Origin: an uncultured Thermoleophilia bacterium
Lineage (GTDB): Bacteria > Actinomycetota > Thermoleophilia > Miltoncostaeales > Miltoncostaeaceae
Assembly: GCA_938017905.1 (NCBI GenBank)
Contig: CALIKX010000026.1
Location: 28,868-92,867, forward strand
DNA: 64,000 nt
Direction: 5' to 3'
Positions 52,965-61,342 of the stretch are shown in pieces. The notes under the pieces are model-generated. The model ran no database searches. It saw only the letters and a list, made by a program, of their open reading frames with translations, and was not told the DNA's origin. Each line of letters starts with the position of its first letter. The first letter of the stretch is position 1. A program made the position numbers and the translations under genes.

Positions 52965-53827
52965 GCCTGCACGGCGGTCGTCACCCCGGAGCCCGCGTCG
53001 TCCTCATCGATCTGCGCCGCGGTCTCGCCACCGATCAGGATGGTGAGCGCGGTCAGGTACAGGAAGACCAGGAAGATCACCACCGCGCCCAGGCTTCCGT
53101 ACACGCGGTTGTACGATCCGATGTTGTCCACGTACAGCCGGAACAGGTTGGCCACGATGAACCAGCCGATCACGCCGACGAGGGCACCCAGCAGCGCGCT
53201 GCGCATGGGGATGCGCTGCCCGTTGGGCGCGAAGTGGTACAGCAGCACCAGGTAGCCCCAGAAGATGAGGGCACCGGTCAGCGACACCACCACCTGGATC
53301 ACCACCTGGGTGGAACGTGGGGCACCCACCCGCTCCACGACCCACTGCAGCACCCCGGGACCGAAGACGGCGAGGATGGTCGTGAGCACCACCACCAGGG
53401 CCGTGGCGATGGCCAGCGACAACGCGCGGGCCTTGCCCTTCAGCCATGGACGGTGGGGACGCTCGAAGGCGTCGTCCAGGCCGTCCATCAGCGACCCGGC
53501 CACGTTCCCGGCCAGCCATACGCCGGTGATGAGACCCAGCACCAGGAACAGGATTGACTGCCCTGCGCTCGACGATGCCGCCTGCAGCAGGCCATCGAGG
53601 AAGTCAGCCAGCTGGTCGGGCACCGTGCCCCGCGTGTTGTCCACCAACGTGGAGTACGACTGCGGGCTCGCCACCAGCCCGATCACCGAGATGAGCACGA
53701 ACGCGAAGGGGATGGACGCCACGAACGACACGTAGGCGAACTGGCTGGCACGGGCCATCTGTGAATGGCGCGCCACGCGACCGGCCACGGCGGCGGTGAG
53801 GTGCCACAGGCTGCGCGCAACGTGCAT
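52961..53827 (-). CDS. YihY/UPF0761-family membrane protein
   Basis: The 288-residue protein has six predicted membrane helices. ASQFAYVSFVASIPFAFVLI, the conserved GVWLAGNVAGSLMDGLDDAF, and RLYVDNIGSYNRVYGSLGAVVIFLVFLY (a family hallmark, quoted here only as positions about 230-258) identify the YihY (BrkB-like) family. Function is unknown; it was once thought to be RNase BN. It follows the small gene at 53846-54127 by 18 nt and probably shares its transcript. Confidence 0.9.
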   Translation of the reverse strand: MHVARSLWHLTAAVAGRVARHSQMARASQFAYVSFVASIPFAFVLISVIGLVASPQSYSTLVDNTRGTVPDQLADFLDGLLQAASSSAGQSILFLVLGLITGVWLAGNVAGSLMDGLDDAFERPHRPWLKGKARALSLAIATALVVVLTTILAVFGPGVLQWVVERVGAPRSTQVVIQVVVSLTGALIFWGYLVLLYHFAPNGQRIPMRSALLGALVGVIGWFIVANLFRLYVDNIGSYNRVYGSLGAVVIFLVFLYLTALTILIGGETAAQIDEDDAGSGVTTAVQA

Positions 53828-53845
53828 CAGGTGCCCCGCCCGGGG

Positions 53846-54127
53846 CTAGCGGCTCTGGGAGAGCAGCACTGCCAGGTCGGCATACGCAAGGCCGTTCGCC
53901 ACCGGCGGAAGCCCCAGGTCGTGGTCGAGGGCGGCGGCCAGGGCGCGCGCGCGGGACAGGACGGCGTCATGCACGGGCTGCCCCGGGGCGGCATCGGCGA
54001 TGCGCTTGGCCTCGTTGCGCAACTGGTTCAGGTCGGCGGCCGGCGAGTTGAAGACCGGCCGGTCGCCCGGCGTCCATGCGGGTACTGCGTCCTCGGCCGG
54101 CGTGGTCTCTGCGTTCTCGGTGCTCAC
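53846..54127 (-). CDS. Small hypothetical protein (93 aa)
   Basis: I do not recognise a family. An acidic, disordered first 35 residues precede a helical part with DLNQLRNEAKRIADAA, AVLSRARALAAALDHD and AYADLAVLLSQSR. There is no membrane segment. GTG 54127 is supported by TAAGGT 7 nt upstream (leaderless). It is the first gene of a short transcript with the YihY-like gene. Confidence 0.6.
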   Translation of the reverse strand: MSTENAETTPAEDAVPAWTPGDRPVFNSPAADLNQLRNEAKRIADAAPGQPVHDAVLSRARALAAALDHDLGLPPVANGLAYADLAVLLSQSR

Positions 54128-54155
54128 GCGGGGCACCTTAGCGCGTAGCCGCGGA

Positions 54156-56249
54156 TCAGCGGTCGTCTGCCGGTGAGGCCTCAGGGCGCGCTGCCGCGAT
54201 GTCCATGAGGGTCTGCTGGCTGGAGAACGGGGCGTCCCCCTCGGCCGGGCGCACCCGCTCCCATGAGCGGTCCGGGTGCAGGCGCCATGCCGTTGCGGTG
54301 TCGGCGAGCATGACGTCCAGCACCGACGTGAGTTCGGCGGCCACCACGGGATCGTCGACGGGCGCCACCAACTCCACCCGGTCGTCGAGGTTGCGGGCCA
54401 TGATGTCGGCAGACCCCATGTACACCGCGCGCTCTGCGCCACTGGTGAACTCGAAGATGCGCGAGTGCTCGAGGAAGCGCCCGACCACCGAGAGCACGTG
54501 GATGTTCTCGCTGACGCCCGGCATTCCGGGCACGAACCCGCACACGCCACGCACGCAGAGATCCACGTGCACGCCCGCGCAGGAGGCCCGGAACAGCGCC
54601 TGGATCAGCCGGCCATCGATGAGCGAGTTGAGCTTCATCCGGATGTGCCCGGGGTGCCCCTGCCCATGGCGCTCGGTGACCCGGTCGATCCTCTCGATCA
54701 GCGCACCGCGCAGGTGCTCGGGTGCAACCAGCGCCCTCCTGTACTGAGGCGGGCGAGCGAACCCGGTGAGATAGTTGAAGAGCTCCGCCACGTCGTCCAC
54801 CACGTCATCGCGGCACGTGAAGAGCCCCATATCGGTGTACAGGCGCGCGGTGGTGGGGTGATAGTTGCCCGTGCCGATGTGCGCGTAGCGGCGCAGGCGG
54901 TTGCCCTCGCGCCGCACCACCAGGCACAGCTTGGCATGCGTCTTCAGCCCGGGCAGTCCGTACACCACGTGCACGCCCGCGCGCTCCAGCGCCTTGGCCC
55001 ACCGGATGTTCTGCTCCTCATCGAACCGCGCCTTCAGTTCCACCAGGCACACCGTGCCCTTGCCGCGCTCGGCGGCCCGGATGAGGGCCGGCACGATTGG
55101 CGTGTCACCGCTGGTGCGGTACAGCGTCTGCTCGATGGTGACCACGTCGGGGTCATCGGCTGCCTCGTGAACGAACCGGGCCACGCTTGCCTCAAAGGAG
55201 TCGTACGGGTGATGCACGAGGATGTCGCCGCGGCGGATCTCCGCGAAGATGTCGCCATCGTCGCGCCCACCCATGAGGCGCGCGGGAACCCGGGGCTCCC
55301 ACGGCCGGTCCTTGAGCTCCGGGCGATCGAGCGACGCCACCTGCCACAGGGCCGTCTGGTCGAGCAGGCTCGATATGGGATAGACCTCGGAATCCGAGAC
55401 GCCGAGGCCATCCTTGATGTCCTCCAGCAGCGTGTCGCTGCTGCGCGCCTCCACCTCCACGCGCACGGGCCCGCCGAACCGGCGTCGGCTCAGCTCGCGC
55501 TCGACGGCGTTCAGCAGGTCATCCGCCTCATCGGAGATCGAGAAGTCGGCATCGCGCGTCACCCGGAACAGCACGCGGCGGGTGATCTCCATCCCCGGGA
55601 ACACCCGCCCGAGGTTGGCGGCGATCACCTGCTCGACGGGCACCAGCATGTCCCCGCCGCGCACGAACCGCGGCAGCATGCGGGGCACCTTCACGCGCGC
55701 GAACCGCGACTCGCCCGTGTGCGGATCACGCACGGTGAGCCCCAGGTTCAGGGACAGGCCGCTGATGTAGGGGAACGGCAGCCCCGGCCCCACCGCGAGA
55801 GGAATCAGCACGGGCTCGATCTCGCGCTCGAACCTGCTGTGCAGGTCGGCCTGCCCTCCCTCGGGCAGGTCGTCGATGTTCGCGACCACGATGCCCTCCG
55901 CGGCCAGCGCCGGCCGCACGTCATCGCGCCACACCGATGCCTGCAGGTCCACCAGTTCCAGCACGCGCTCGCGGATTCCCCCCAGCACCTGCTCGCGGGG
56001 CAGCCGATCCGGCGTGGACGACGGACGGCCGGCCTCCAGGGCCTCGATCACGCCAGCCACCCGCACCATGAAGAACTCATCAAGGTTGCTCGAGAAGATC
56101 GCGAGGAACTTGCAGCGCTCGAGCAGCGGCTGCGACGGGTCGGCCGCCAGCGCGAGCACGCGGGCGTTGAAGTCCAGCCACGAGAACTCGCGGTTGACGT
56201 ACAGCGCGGGGTCGGAGAGGTCGCGCGACATGGTGCCGGTGGTGGCCAT
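54156..56249 (-). CDS. ppk1: Polyphosphate kinase
   Basis: The 697-residue enzyme polymerises ATP gamma-phosphate into polyphosphate. YVNREFSWLDFNARVL starts the N domain, FFMVRVAGV follows, and the catalytic C domains carry GLKTHAKLCLVVRRE and YAHIGTGNYHPTTARLYTD, whose histidines correspond to the phosphorylated and acid histidines of E. coli Ppk. RFDEEQNIRWAKALERAG is also conserved. ATG 56249 or 56231 may be the start; neither has a clear ribosome-binding site. The counter-acting Ppx-like phosphatase is at 1295-2194. Confidence 0.95.
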   Translation of the reverse strand: MATTGTMSRDLSDPALYVNREFSWLDFNARVLALAADPSQPLLERCKFLAIFSSNLDEFFMVRVAGVIEALEAGRPSSTPDRLPREQVLGGIRERVLELVDLQASVWRDDVRPALAAEGIVVANIDDLPEGGQADLHSRFEREIEPVLIPLAVGPGLPFPYISGLSLNLGLTVRDPHTGESRFARVKVPRMLPRFVRGGDMLVPVEQVIAANLGRVFPGMEITRRVLFRVTRDADFSISDEADDLLNAVERELSRRRFGGPVRVEVEARSSDTLLEDIKDGLGVSDSEVYPISSLLDQTALWQVASLDRPELKDRPWEPRVPARLMGGRDDGDIFAEIRRGDILVHHPYDSFEASVARFVHEAADDPDVVTIEQTLYRTSGDTPIVPALIRAAERGKGTVCLVELKARFDEEQNIRWAKALERAGVHVVYGLPGLKTHAKLCLVVRREGNRLRRYAHIGTGNYHPTTARLYTDMGLFTCRDDVVDDVAELFNYLTGFARPPQYRRALVAPEHLRGALIERIDRVTERHGQGHPGHIRMKLNSLIDGRLIQALFRASCAGVHVDLCVRGVCGFVPGMPGVSENIHVLSVVGRFLEHSRIFEFTSGAERAVYMGSADIMARNLDDRVELVAPVDDPVVAAELTSVLDVMLADTATAWRLHPDRSWERVRPAEGDAPFSSQQTLMDIAAARPEASPADDR

Positions 56250-56326
56250 CAGTTCATGAAAGCCGGTTTCGCGGTGTATCGCCACCACATGTGGCGAATC
56301 CGCAACGCCCCCGCATGGGGACGCGG

Positions 56327-57706
56327 TCAGCGCGTGACGGTGGCCGTCACCACGTAGCGCGGCCGCACGAGGCGCTGCGCACCTGCGAGCCGTACCTCCA
56401 CCAGGTAGGCGCCCGTGCGGTCGGCACGCCGGGTCAGCACTTCGGTGGAGCCCTTGTTCACGGACCCCGCCACCAGCCACTTCCGGGCGAACTTCGCACC
56501 GCCGCGGTACAGCGGCGTGCCGGGCTTCCACAGGTACAGGTCCACGTCGTTGCCCCGCGCCACGGTGGCCTCCGCCGTGAGCAGTTGCCCCTTCTTCAGG
56601 TTGACGACCGAGTAGTCGCGCAAGTCCGCCCACGTGCGGAGCATCCCGGAGCGCTGCCCGAACGAGTACCCGGGACGCATGAGGGCCGGCAGGCGGCGTG
56701 CCCCGGGGGCATCGTCGTCGGGCTCGCGCGCATCGAGGGCCGGCGGGCGCATGGCGAGCGCCCGTGGCAGGTCCACCACGCCCGCGCCGCGCGCGCGGTC
56801 CAGGGCGCCGCGGCTGCCCCGCGCGCTCGCCATGAGGATCTCGGTCAGCTGCGCGGGCGCCAGCGTCGGCCGTGCCACCAGCAGGCGGGCGGCCACCCCG
56901 GTCACCACCGCGGCGGCCATGGACGTGCCCGTGCGGGTCTCGAACCGGGGCCCTCCCTCGGGGCCACGCGCACTTGCAGCCGTGATGTCGCGGCCCGGCG
57001 CCGCCAGCGCCACGTGCATGCCGCGCGTGCTCTCGGGAAGGGCCGTGCCGCCCTCGTCCGTGGCACCCACCGCCAGCACGTGCCGGTACGCGCCGGGATA
57101 CTCGCACTGCGTGATGCCCTTCACCCCGCAGGTGTCCTTGCCCGTGTTGCCGCTGGCCGCGATCACGAGGATGCCCTTGCGCACGGCCGCGTCGATGGCG
57201 TCCTGCTCGACCTTCGACCGGTTGCTGCCCTGGAGGCTCAGGTTGATGATGCGCGCACGGCGCGAGATCGCATACCGGATGCCGTCGGCCACGGCCTGGG
57301 CCGAGGTCTCGCCGCCGGGACCGGCGATCTGCACCGGCAGGATGCGCACGCCGGGCGCGGCCTCGGACCCCGAGGCGACGGTGGAGATGATGCTCGCCAC
57401 CATCGTGCCGTGACCCTGCGCGTCCACCAGCGGGTTGCCATCACCGAATGCGAACGACGCCGCGCGCCCGGTATCCACGCGGTTGGCCAGCCCGGCCGCG
57501 CCGGGCGCCACGCCGGTGTCGAGCACCGCGACCAGCGGGGCCTGCACGAACCCGGCGGCCAGGGGTCGCCAGCGGATGGCCCGCAGCCAGGCCTGACCCA
57601 CCAACGCGCCGACGTCCTGGTCGAAGGTCTGCGACTCGCGCGCGTCCTGACGGGCACGCACGGGCGTGACGATGGCCGGCGGGGGCGCTGCGTGGACGGC
57701 GATCAC
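56327..57706 (-). CDS. Subtilisin-like serine protease (S8)
   Basis: The 459-residue S8 peptidase has the Asp site VAVLDTGVAP, the His site GHGTMVASI and the Ser site GTSMAAAVVTGVAA, with the oxyanion Asn in AASGNTG. After the catalytic domain (to about residue 320) a beta-rich C-terminal domain (ARGNDVDLYLWKPGTPLY) resembles pre-peptidase domains of secreted proteases. The N-terminus (VIAVHAAPPPAIVTP) has no obvious signal peptide. GTG 57706 overlaps the upstream small membrane gene by 4 nt. Confidence 0.88.
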   Translation of the reverse strand: MIAVHAAPPPAIVTPVRARQDARESQTFDQDVGALVGQAWLRAIRWRPLAAGFVQAPLVAVLDTGVAPGAAGLANRVDTGRAASFAFGDGNPLVDAQGHGTMVASIISTVASGSEAAPGVRILPVQIAGPGGETSAQAVADGIRYAISRRARIINLSLQGSNRSKVEQDAIDAAVRKGILVIAASGNTGKDTCGVKGITQCEYPGAYRHVLAVGATDEGGTALPESTRGMHVALAAPGRDITAASARGPEGGPRFETRTGTSMAAAVVTGVAARLLVARPTLAPAQLTEILMASARGSRGALDRARGAGVVDLPRALAMRPPALDAREPDDDAPGARRLPALMRPGYSFGQRSGMLRTWADLRDYSVVNLKKGQLLTAEATVARGNDVDLYLWKPGTPLYRGGAKFARKWLVAGSVNKGSTEVLTRRADRTGAYLVEVRLAGAQRLVRPRYVVTATVTR

Positions 57707-58065
57707 CGGCGCTTCGCCACCGCAACGAACACCAGCCCGGCGATGAGCATGATCCCCAGGATCACGGCCACCAGGACGCCGAACCCGAGGGCCAGGGGCA
57801 CCCCGATGACGATCGCCTGCGCGCCCCCGACGATCAGCAGGAGGTCGCGGCCGAGGCCCGCGGGGACGCGGCTGAGCAGCCCCACGGACAACGCCAGCAG
57901 TACGGCGGCGCCCAGCAGCACCCACAGGAACGCCGGACGCCAGACCAGCAGCATCACGGCCTCGGCAGCCGCCAGCACGATGGCCAGCAGAAGGCGCCGG
58001 CCGGCCAGCGCACGGTGCCCGCGCATCCCGGCGCCGGGAGGCTCCTCATCGATGACGATCTGCAT
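57703..58065 (-). CDS. Small multi-span membrane protein (120 aa)
   Basis: The protein starts with an acidic MQIVIDEEPPGAG and then has four predicted membrane helices between residues 24 and 116, ending in AKRR. I recognise no family. The stop overlaps the GTG of the subtilase gene (GTGA), so the two are co-translated. It might localise or restrain the protease, but that is inference. It is divergent from the deacetylase gene. Confidence 0.65.
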   Translation of the reverse strand: MQIVIDEEPPGAGMRGHRALAGRRLLLAIVLAAAEAVMLLVWRPAFLWVLLGAAVLLALSVGLLSRVPAGLGRDLLLIVGGAQAIVIGVPLALGFGVLVAVILGIMLIAGLVFVAVAKRR

Positions 58066-58121
58066 GTCGGGCACCCCGGCGAGGGTAACAGCGGCCCCGG
58101 CAGGTACTAGCGTGCTCGGGC

Positions 58122-58907
58122 ATGACGCGACCCACTCCCCTGCGCCTCGCGGCGGCGGCCCTGGTGCTGCTGGCCGCGCCGGCCATCGCCACCGCCGCCC
58201 GCGGGAAGGCCATGCCCACCGAGGCCGAGCAGCAGGAGGCGGTCGCCCGCGTCGCAAAGCTGGGCCTTCCCATCTACGAGGCCGGCCGCCAGGGCAAGTA
58301 CGTGGCCCTCACGTTCGACGATGGCCCCGGGCCGTACACGGGCAAGGTGCTGGATGAGCTCCGCAAGTACGGATTCCGCGCCACGTTCTTCGTGAACGGG
58401 AAGAAGTTCCGGTCATGGTCGGACACCCTTCGACGCGAGGCACGCGAGGCCGCGGTGGGTGACCACACCTGGTCGCACCCCTACCTGCCCGATCTGCCCC
58501 TGTCGAAGCAGATCTCCGAGGTATCGCGCAGTGCACGCGCCTCCAGCGCCATCACCGACGACCGCGTGCAGCTGTTCCGGCCCCCGTACGGATCGAGCAC
58601 GCGCGGCCTGAACGCGTGGCTGAAGCGCACGGGCATGCTGAACGTGCTGTGGTCCACCGACAGCCGCGACTCGCTCGGTGCCGACCGCACGGAGATCCTG
58701 CGCCTGAGCAAGGCCGGCATCCGCCCCGGGGCGATCATCCTGCTGCATGAGAACCGCGGCCAGACCTACTGGGCGGTGAACCGGCTGCTGCCCTACATCA
58801 AGAAGAAGGGCTACACCGCCGTGACCGTGCCCGAGTTGCTGGCGCTCAACCCGCCCAGGCTCAGCGCGGTGCGCAAGCGGGCGGGAGCGGGAGTGGGCTT
58901 CCGCTAG
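58122..58907 (+). CDS. Secreted polysaccharide deacetylase (NodB domain)
   Basis: The 261-residue protein has a Sec signal peptide (to about residue 26, PAIATAA), then a NodB/CE4 domain with ALTFDDGPG (motif 1), GDHTWSHPYL (motif 2, metal ligands), LFRPPYGSS (motif 3), WSTDSRDSLG and ILLHENRG (motif 5). It probably removes acetyl groups from peptidoglycan or another cell-wall glycan. TAGCGT (58108-58113) lies 8 nt before the ATG. It shares a CTAG stop with ispE. Confidence 0.9.
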   Translation: MTRPTPLRLAAAALVLLAAPAIATAARGKAMPTEAEQQEAVARVAKLGLPIYEAGRQGKYVALTFDDGPGPYTGKVLDELRKYGFRATFFVNGKKFRSWSDTLRREAREAAVGDHTWSHPYLPDLPLSKQISEVSRSARASSAITDDRVQLFRPPYGSSTRGLNAWLKRTGMLNVLWSTDSRDSLGADRTEILRLSKAGIRPGAIILLHENRGQTYWAVNRLLPYIKKKGYTAVTVPELLALNPPRLSAVRKRAGAGVGFR

Positions 58908-59764
58908 GCCCCCGGCGGGGCCCCGGGGAACCGCGCCCGCAGCACACGCGCGTCCGGGGCGACCCGGCGGGCAGCCGCCTCCAGGGCGTCCACGGCATCG
59001 TCATCGGCCGCGATGGCCGCGATGGCCGATCCGCTGCCACACAGCAGCGCCGGTGCCGCACCCGCCCGCGTGAGGGCGCCGTGCAGGTCCCCGAGCGCGG
59101 GGGCCAGCGACCGGGCTGCAGGCCACAGGTCGTTGCGGCACCACCCGGCGAGCCCCGCAGCGGTGGAGGGCACCTGCCCCGGGTCATCCGCCGAGGGTGC
59201 GGCGAGCGCATCGAACGCGGCGTATACACGGGCGGTGGACAGCCCCTCGCCCGGCGCGACGATCACGCACGGGAAAGCCGGGGCGGACGCGGGTTCGAGC
59301 ACCTCGCCGCGGCCGGTGGCCCACTGGGCGCCCCCGCGGATGAAGAACGGCACATCCGACCCCACCGCGGCGGCGGCGCGCTCCAGGCGCTCCGGACCGA
59401 GGGCGAGGCCCAACAGGCGATCCGCAGCCCGCAGGGTGGCGGCCGCATCGCTGGACCCGCCGCCGATGCCTGCCTGCGCGGGCAGCACCTTGTCGATGCC
59501 CACCGCGACCGGCGGCAGGGCATGGCCCGCCTCGTGCTCCAGGGCGTCCAGTGCCGCCCATGCCAGGTTGGACGGCCCATCGATGCCCGGGCACGTCACC
59601 TCACGCGCGGGGGCGCGGCGCACGGTCACCCGGTCGGCGGGCCCGTCCAGCGCCACCATGAGCGTGCGGAGCGGGTGGTAGCCGTCCTCGCGCCGTGGTC
59701 CGACCTCCAGCCGCAGGTTCACCTTGGGCGGGGCCGCGACGGTGACCGACTCGCCCACAGTCAT
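58904..59764 (-). CDS. ispE: 4-diphosphocytidyl-2-C-methyl-D-erythritol kinase
   Basis: The 286-residue GHMP kinase acts in the non-mevalonate isoprenoid pathway. VAAPPKVNLRLEVGPRREDG is the substrate-binding start, LPAQAGIGGGSSDAAATL the ATP loop, and LCGSGSAIAAIA the C-terminal glycine motif (GGSGPT-like). The ATG overlaps the rsmA stop (ATGA). The metG-tatD-rsmA-ispE order is common in Gram-positive bacteria. Confidence 0.95.
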   Translation of the reverse strand: MTVGESVTVAAPPKVNLRLEVGPRREDGYHPLRTLMVALDGPADRVTVRRAPAREVTCPGIDGPSNLAWAALDALEHEAGHALPPVAVGIDKVLPAQAGIGGGSSDAAATLRAADRLLGLALGPERLERAAAAVGSDVPFFIRGGAQWATGRGEVLEPASAPAFPCVIVAPGEGLSTARVYAAFDALAAPSADDPGQVPSTAAGLAGWCRNDLWPAARSLAPALGDLHGALTRAGAAPALLCGSGSAIAAIAADDDAVDALEAAARRVAPDARVLRARFPGAPPGA

Positions 59765-60600
59765 CCCGCACCGCCAAGCGGGCCGATGGCCCGGGCCAAC
59801 AGCGGATACGCCTGCGGCGGTACCTGCTCCGGGCGCGCCGACTCGGGCAGGCCCTCCGCCCGCAGGGCACGGCGCACCGCGTCACGATCCGCTCCGGCAT
59901 TGCCCAGGGCATTTGCCAGGGTCTTCCGGCGGGCCGAGAAGGCCGCCCGCACCACCGCGCGGGTGGCGGCGTCGGGCCCGGGGGCGATCCGGTGCAGGCC
60001 GACCAGCGCCGAATCCACCCGGGGCCGGGGCGAGAACACCTCGCGACGTACGGCCCGACGCCCGGTGGGCGCGCACGCCAACTGGATCACCACCGATGGC
60101 GCGCCGTACAGGCGCGAGCCGGATGCGGCCAGCCAACGGTCGGCCACCTCCCGCTGGGTCATCAGCGCCCAGTCCGTGACCCCCGGCAGATCACAGATGC
60201 TTTCCACCAGCACCGGCGTGGCCACGTGGTACGGCAGGTTGCTCACCACCTTGGTGGGGGCGGGATCGAGCGCGGCGAGGTCGGCGCGCATGCAATCCCC
60301 CCAGCGCACGTGCACGCCCGGCATACCGCCCACCGACTCGGCCAGCGCCGGCTCCATGCGGCGGTCCACCTCGAATGCGTGCACCGCCCGGGCGGTACGC
60401 CCGAGCGCGGCGGTGAGGGTGCCGAGGCCCGCGCCGATCTCCAGCACCACGTCGTCCGGGCCCACGTCGGCCATCCGCAGCGCCAGGTCCACGAGGTTCT
60501 CATCCAGCAGGAAGTGCTGCCCCAGGTCCGTGTCGGGCCGGATGCCGTGGCGCTCCATCAGCCGCTGGGTGCCGACGCGCTCGGGCGGGCTGCTCACCAT
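59761..60600 (-). CDS. rsmA: 16S rRNA (adenine1518/1519-N6)-dimethyltransferase RsmA
   Basis: The 279-residue KsgA-type enzyme dimethylates two adenines in helix 45 of 16S rRNA. DLGQHFLLDENLVDLAL, LEIGAGLGTLTAALG (motif I), VVSNLPYHVATPVL (motif IV, NLPY) and VFSPRPRVDSALVGL are diagnostic. ATG 60600 overlaps the tatD stop by 7 nt; GTG 60597 would give the usual GTGA overlap. Confidence 0.95.
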   Translation of the reverse strand: MVSSPPERVGTQRLMERHGIRPDTDLGQHFLLDENLVDLALRMADVGPDDVVLEIGAGLGTLTAALGRTARAVHAFEVDRRMEPALAESVGGMPGVHVRWGDCMRADLAALDPAPTKVVSNLPYHVATPVLVESICDLPGVTDWALMTQREVADRWLAASGSRLYGAPSVVIQLACAPTGRRAVRREVFSPRPRVDSALVGLHRIAPGPDAATRAVVRAAFSARRKTLANALGNAGADRDAVRRALRAEGLPESARPEQVPPQAYPLLARAIGPLGGAG

Positions 60601-61304
60601 CCGAAGACGCGTGCGGCGCTGGCCGACGTGGCGGCGTCGAGCGACGCGACGTCGTCCCCCCGCAGGTCGGCGATGCACGCGAGCGTGTGGGCCACGTAGG
60701 CCGGCTGGTTGCGCGAGCCGCGCATGGGCACGGGGGCCAGGTACGGCGCGTCGGTCTCCACCATCAGGCGATCGCCAGGGACGCGGGTGACGGCGTCCCG
60801 CAGTTCGGTGTTCCGGGGAAAGGTGACCGGGCCGGCGATGCTGATGGTCCAGCCCCGCTCCAGCGCCTCGTCGAGGTACTGGGGAATGGAGAAGCAGTGC
60901 AGCACCACATCGCGCAGCCCCAGATCGCGCAGGATCTCCATGGTGTCGTCCGCGGCGTCCCGCGTGTGGATGACCAGCGGCAGCCCCATGTCGGCCGCCA
61001 GTTCGCCCTGAGCGCGGAAGGCCCGGGGCTGGTCCGCGGGCACCGTGCTCTCGTGGAAGTAATCGAGCCCCGCCTCGCCGATTGCCACCACCTTGGGATG
61101 CGAGGCCAGGTCGCGGATCCAGTCGATGTCGGAGTCCTGCCAGTTCCCGCGGCCGGCATCCACCGGATGCACGCCCACCGCGGCGAAGACCTCCGGGTGC
61201 TCCTCGGCCAGCGCCACCGCCTGCTCGCTCTGCGCACGGCCGCAGCCGACGGTCACCATGCGCTCCACCCCCGCCGCGGCTGCCGCCGCGATCAGGACGG
61301 GCAC
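60594..61304 (-). CDS. tatD: TatD-family DNase/metal hydrolase, start unclear
   Basis: TatD proteins are metal-dependent nucleases. VTVGCG, AAVGVHPVDAG, IGEAGLDYF (metal Glu), PLVIHTRDA, VLHCFS and LMVETDAPYLAP are all present. GTG 61304 is the first standard start codon, but the same frame continues upstream with VDSHCHLPSCDDP, which carries the HxH metal motif at the N-terminus of every TatD. That segment (to 61346) is bounded by a stop and has no ATG, GTG or TTG. The true protein therefore either uses a rare codon such as GTA at 61346 or has lost its start. Confidence 0.85.
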   Translation of the reverse strand: MPVLIAAAAAAGVERMVTVGCGRAQSEQAVALAEEHPEVFAAVGVHPVDAGRGNWQDSDIDWIRDLASHPKVVAIGEAGLDYFHESTVPADQPRAFRAQGELAADMGLPLVIHTRDAADDTMEILRDLGLRDVVLHCFSIPQYLDEALERGWTISIAGPVTFPRNTELRDAVTRVPGDRLMVETDAPYLAPVPMRGSRNQPAYVAHTLACIADLRGDDVASLDAATSASAARVFGW

Positions 61305-61342
61305 GGGGTCGTCGCACGACGGCAGATGGCAGTGCGAGTCGA

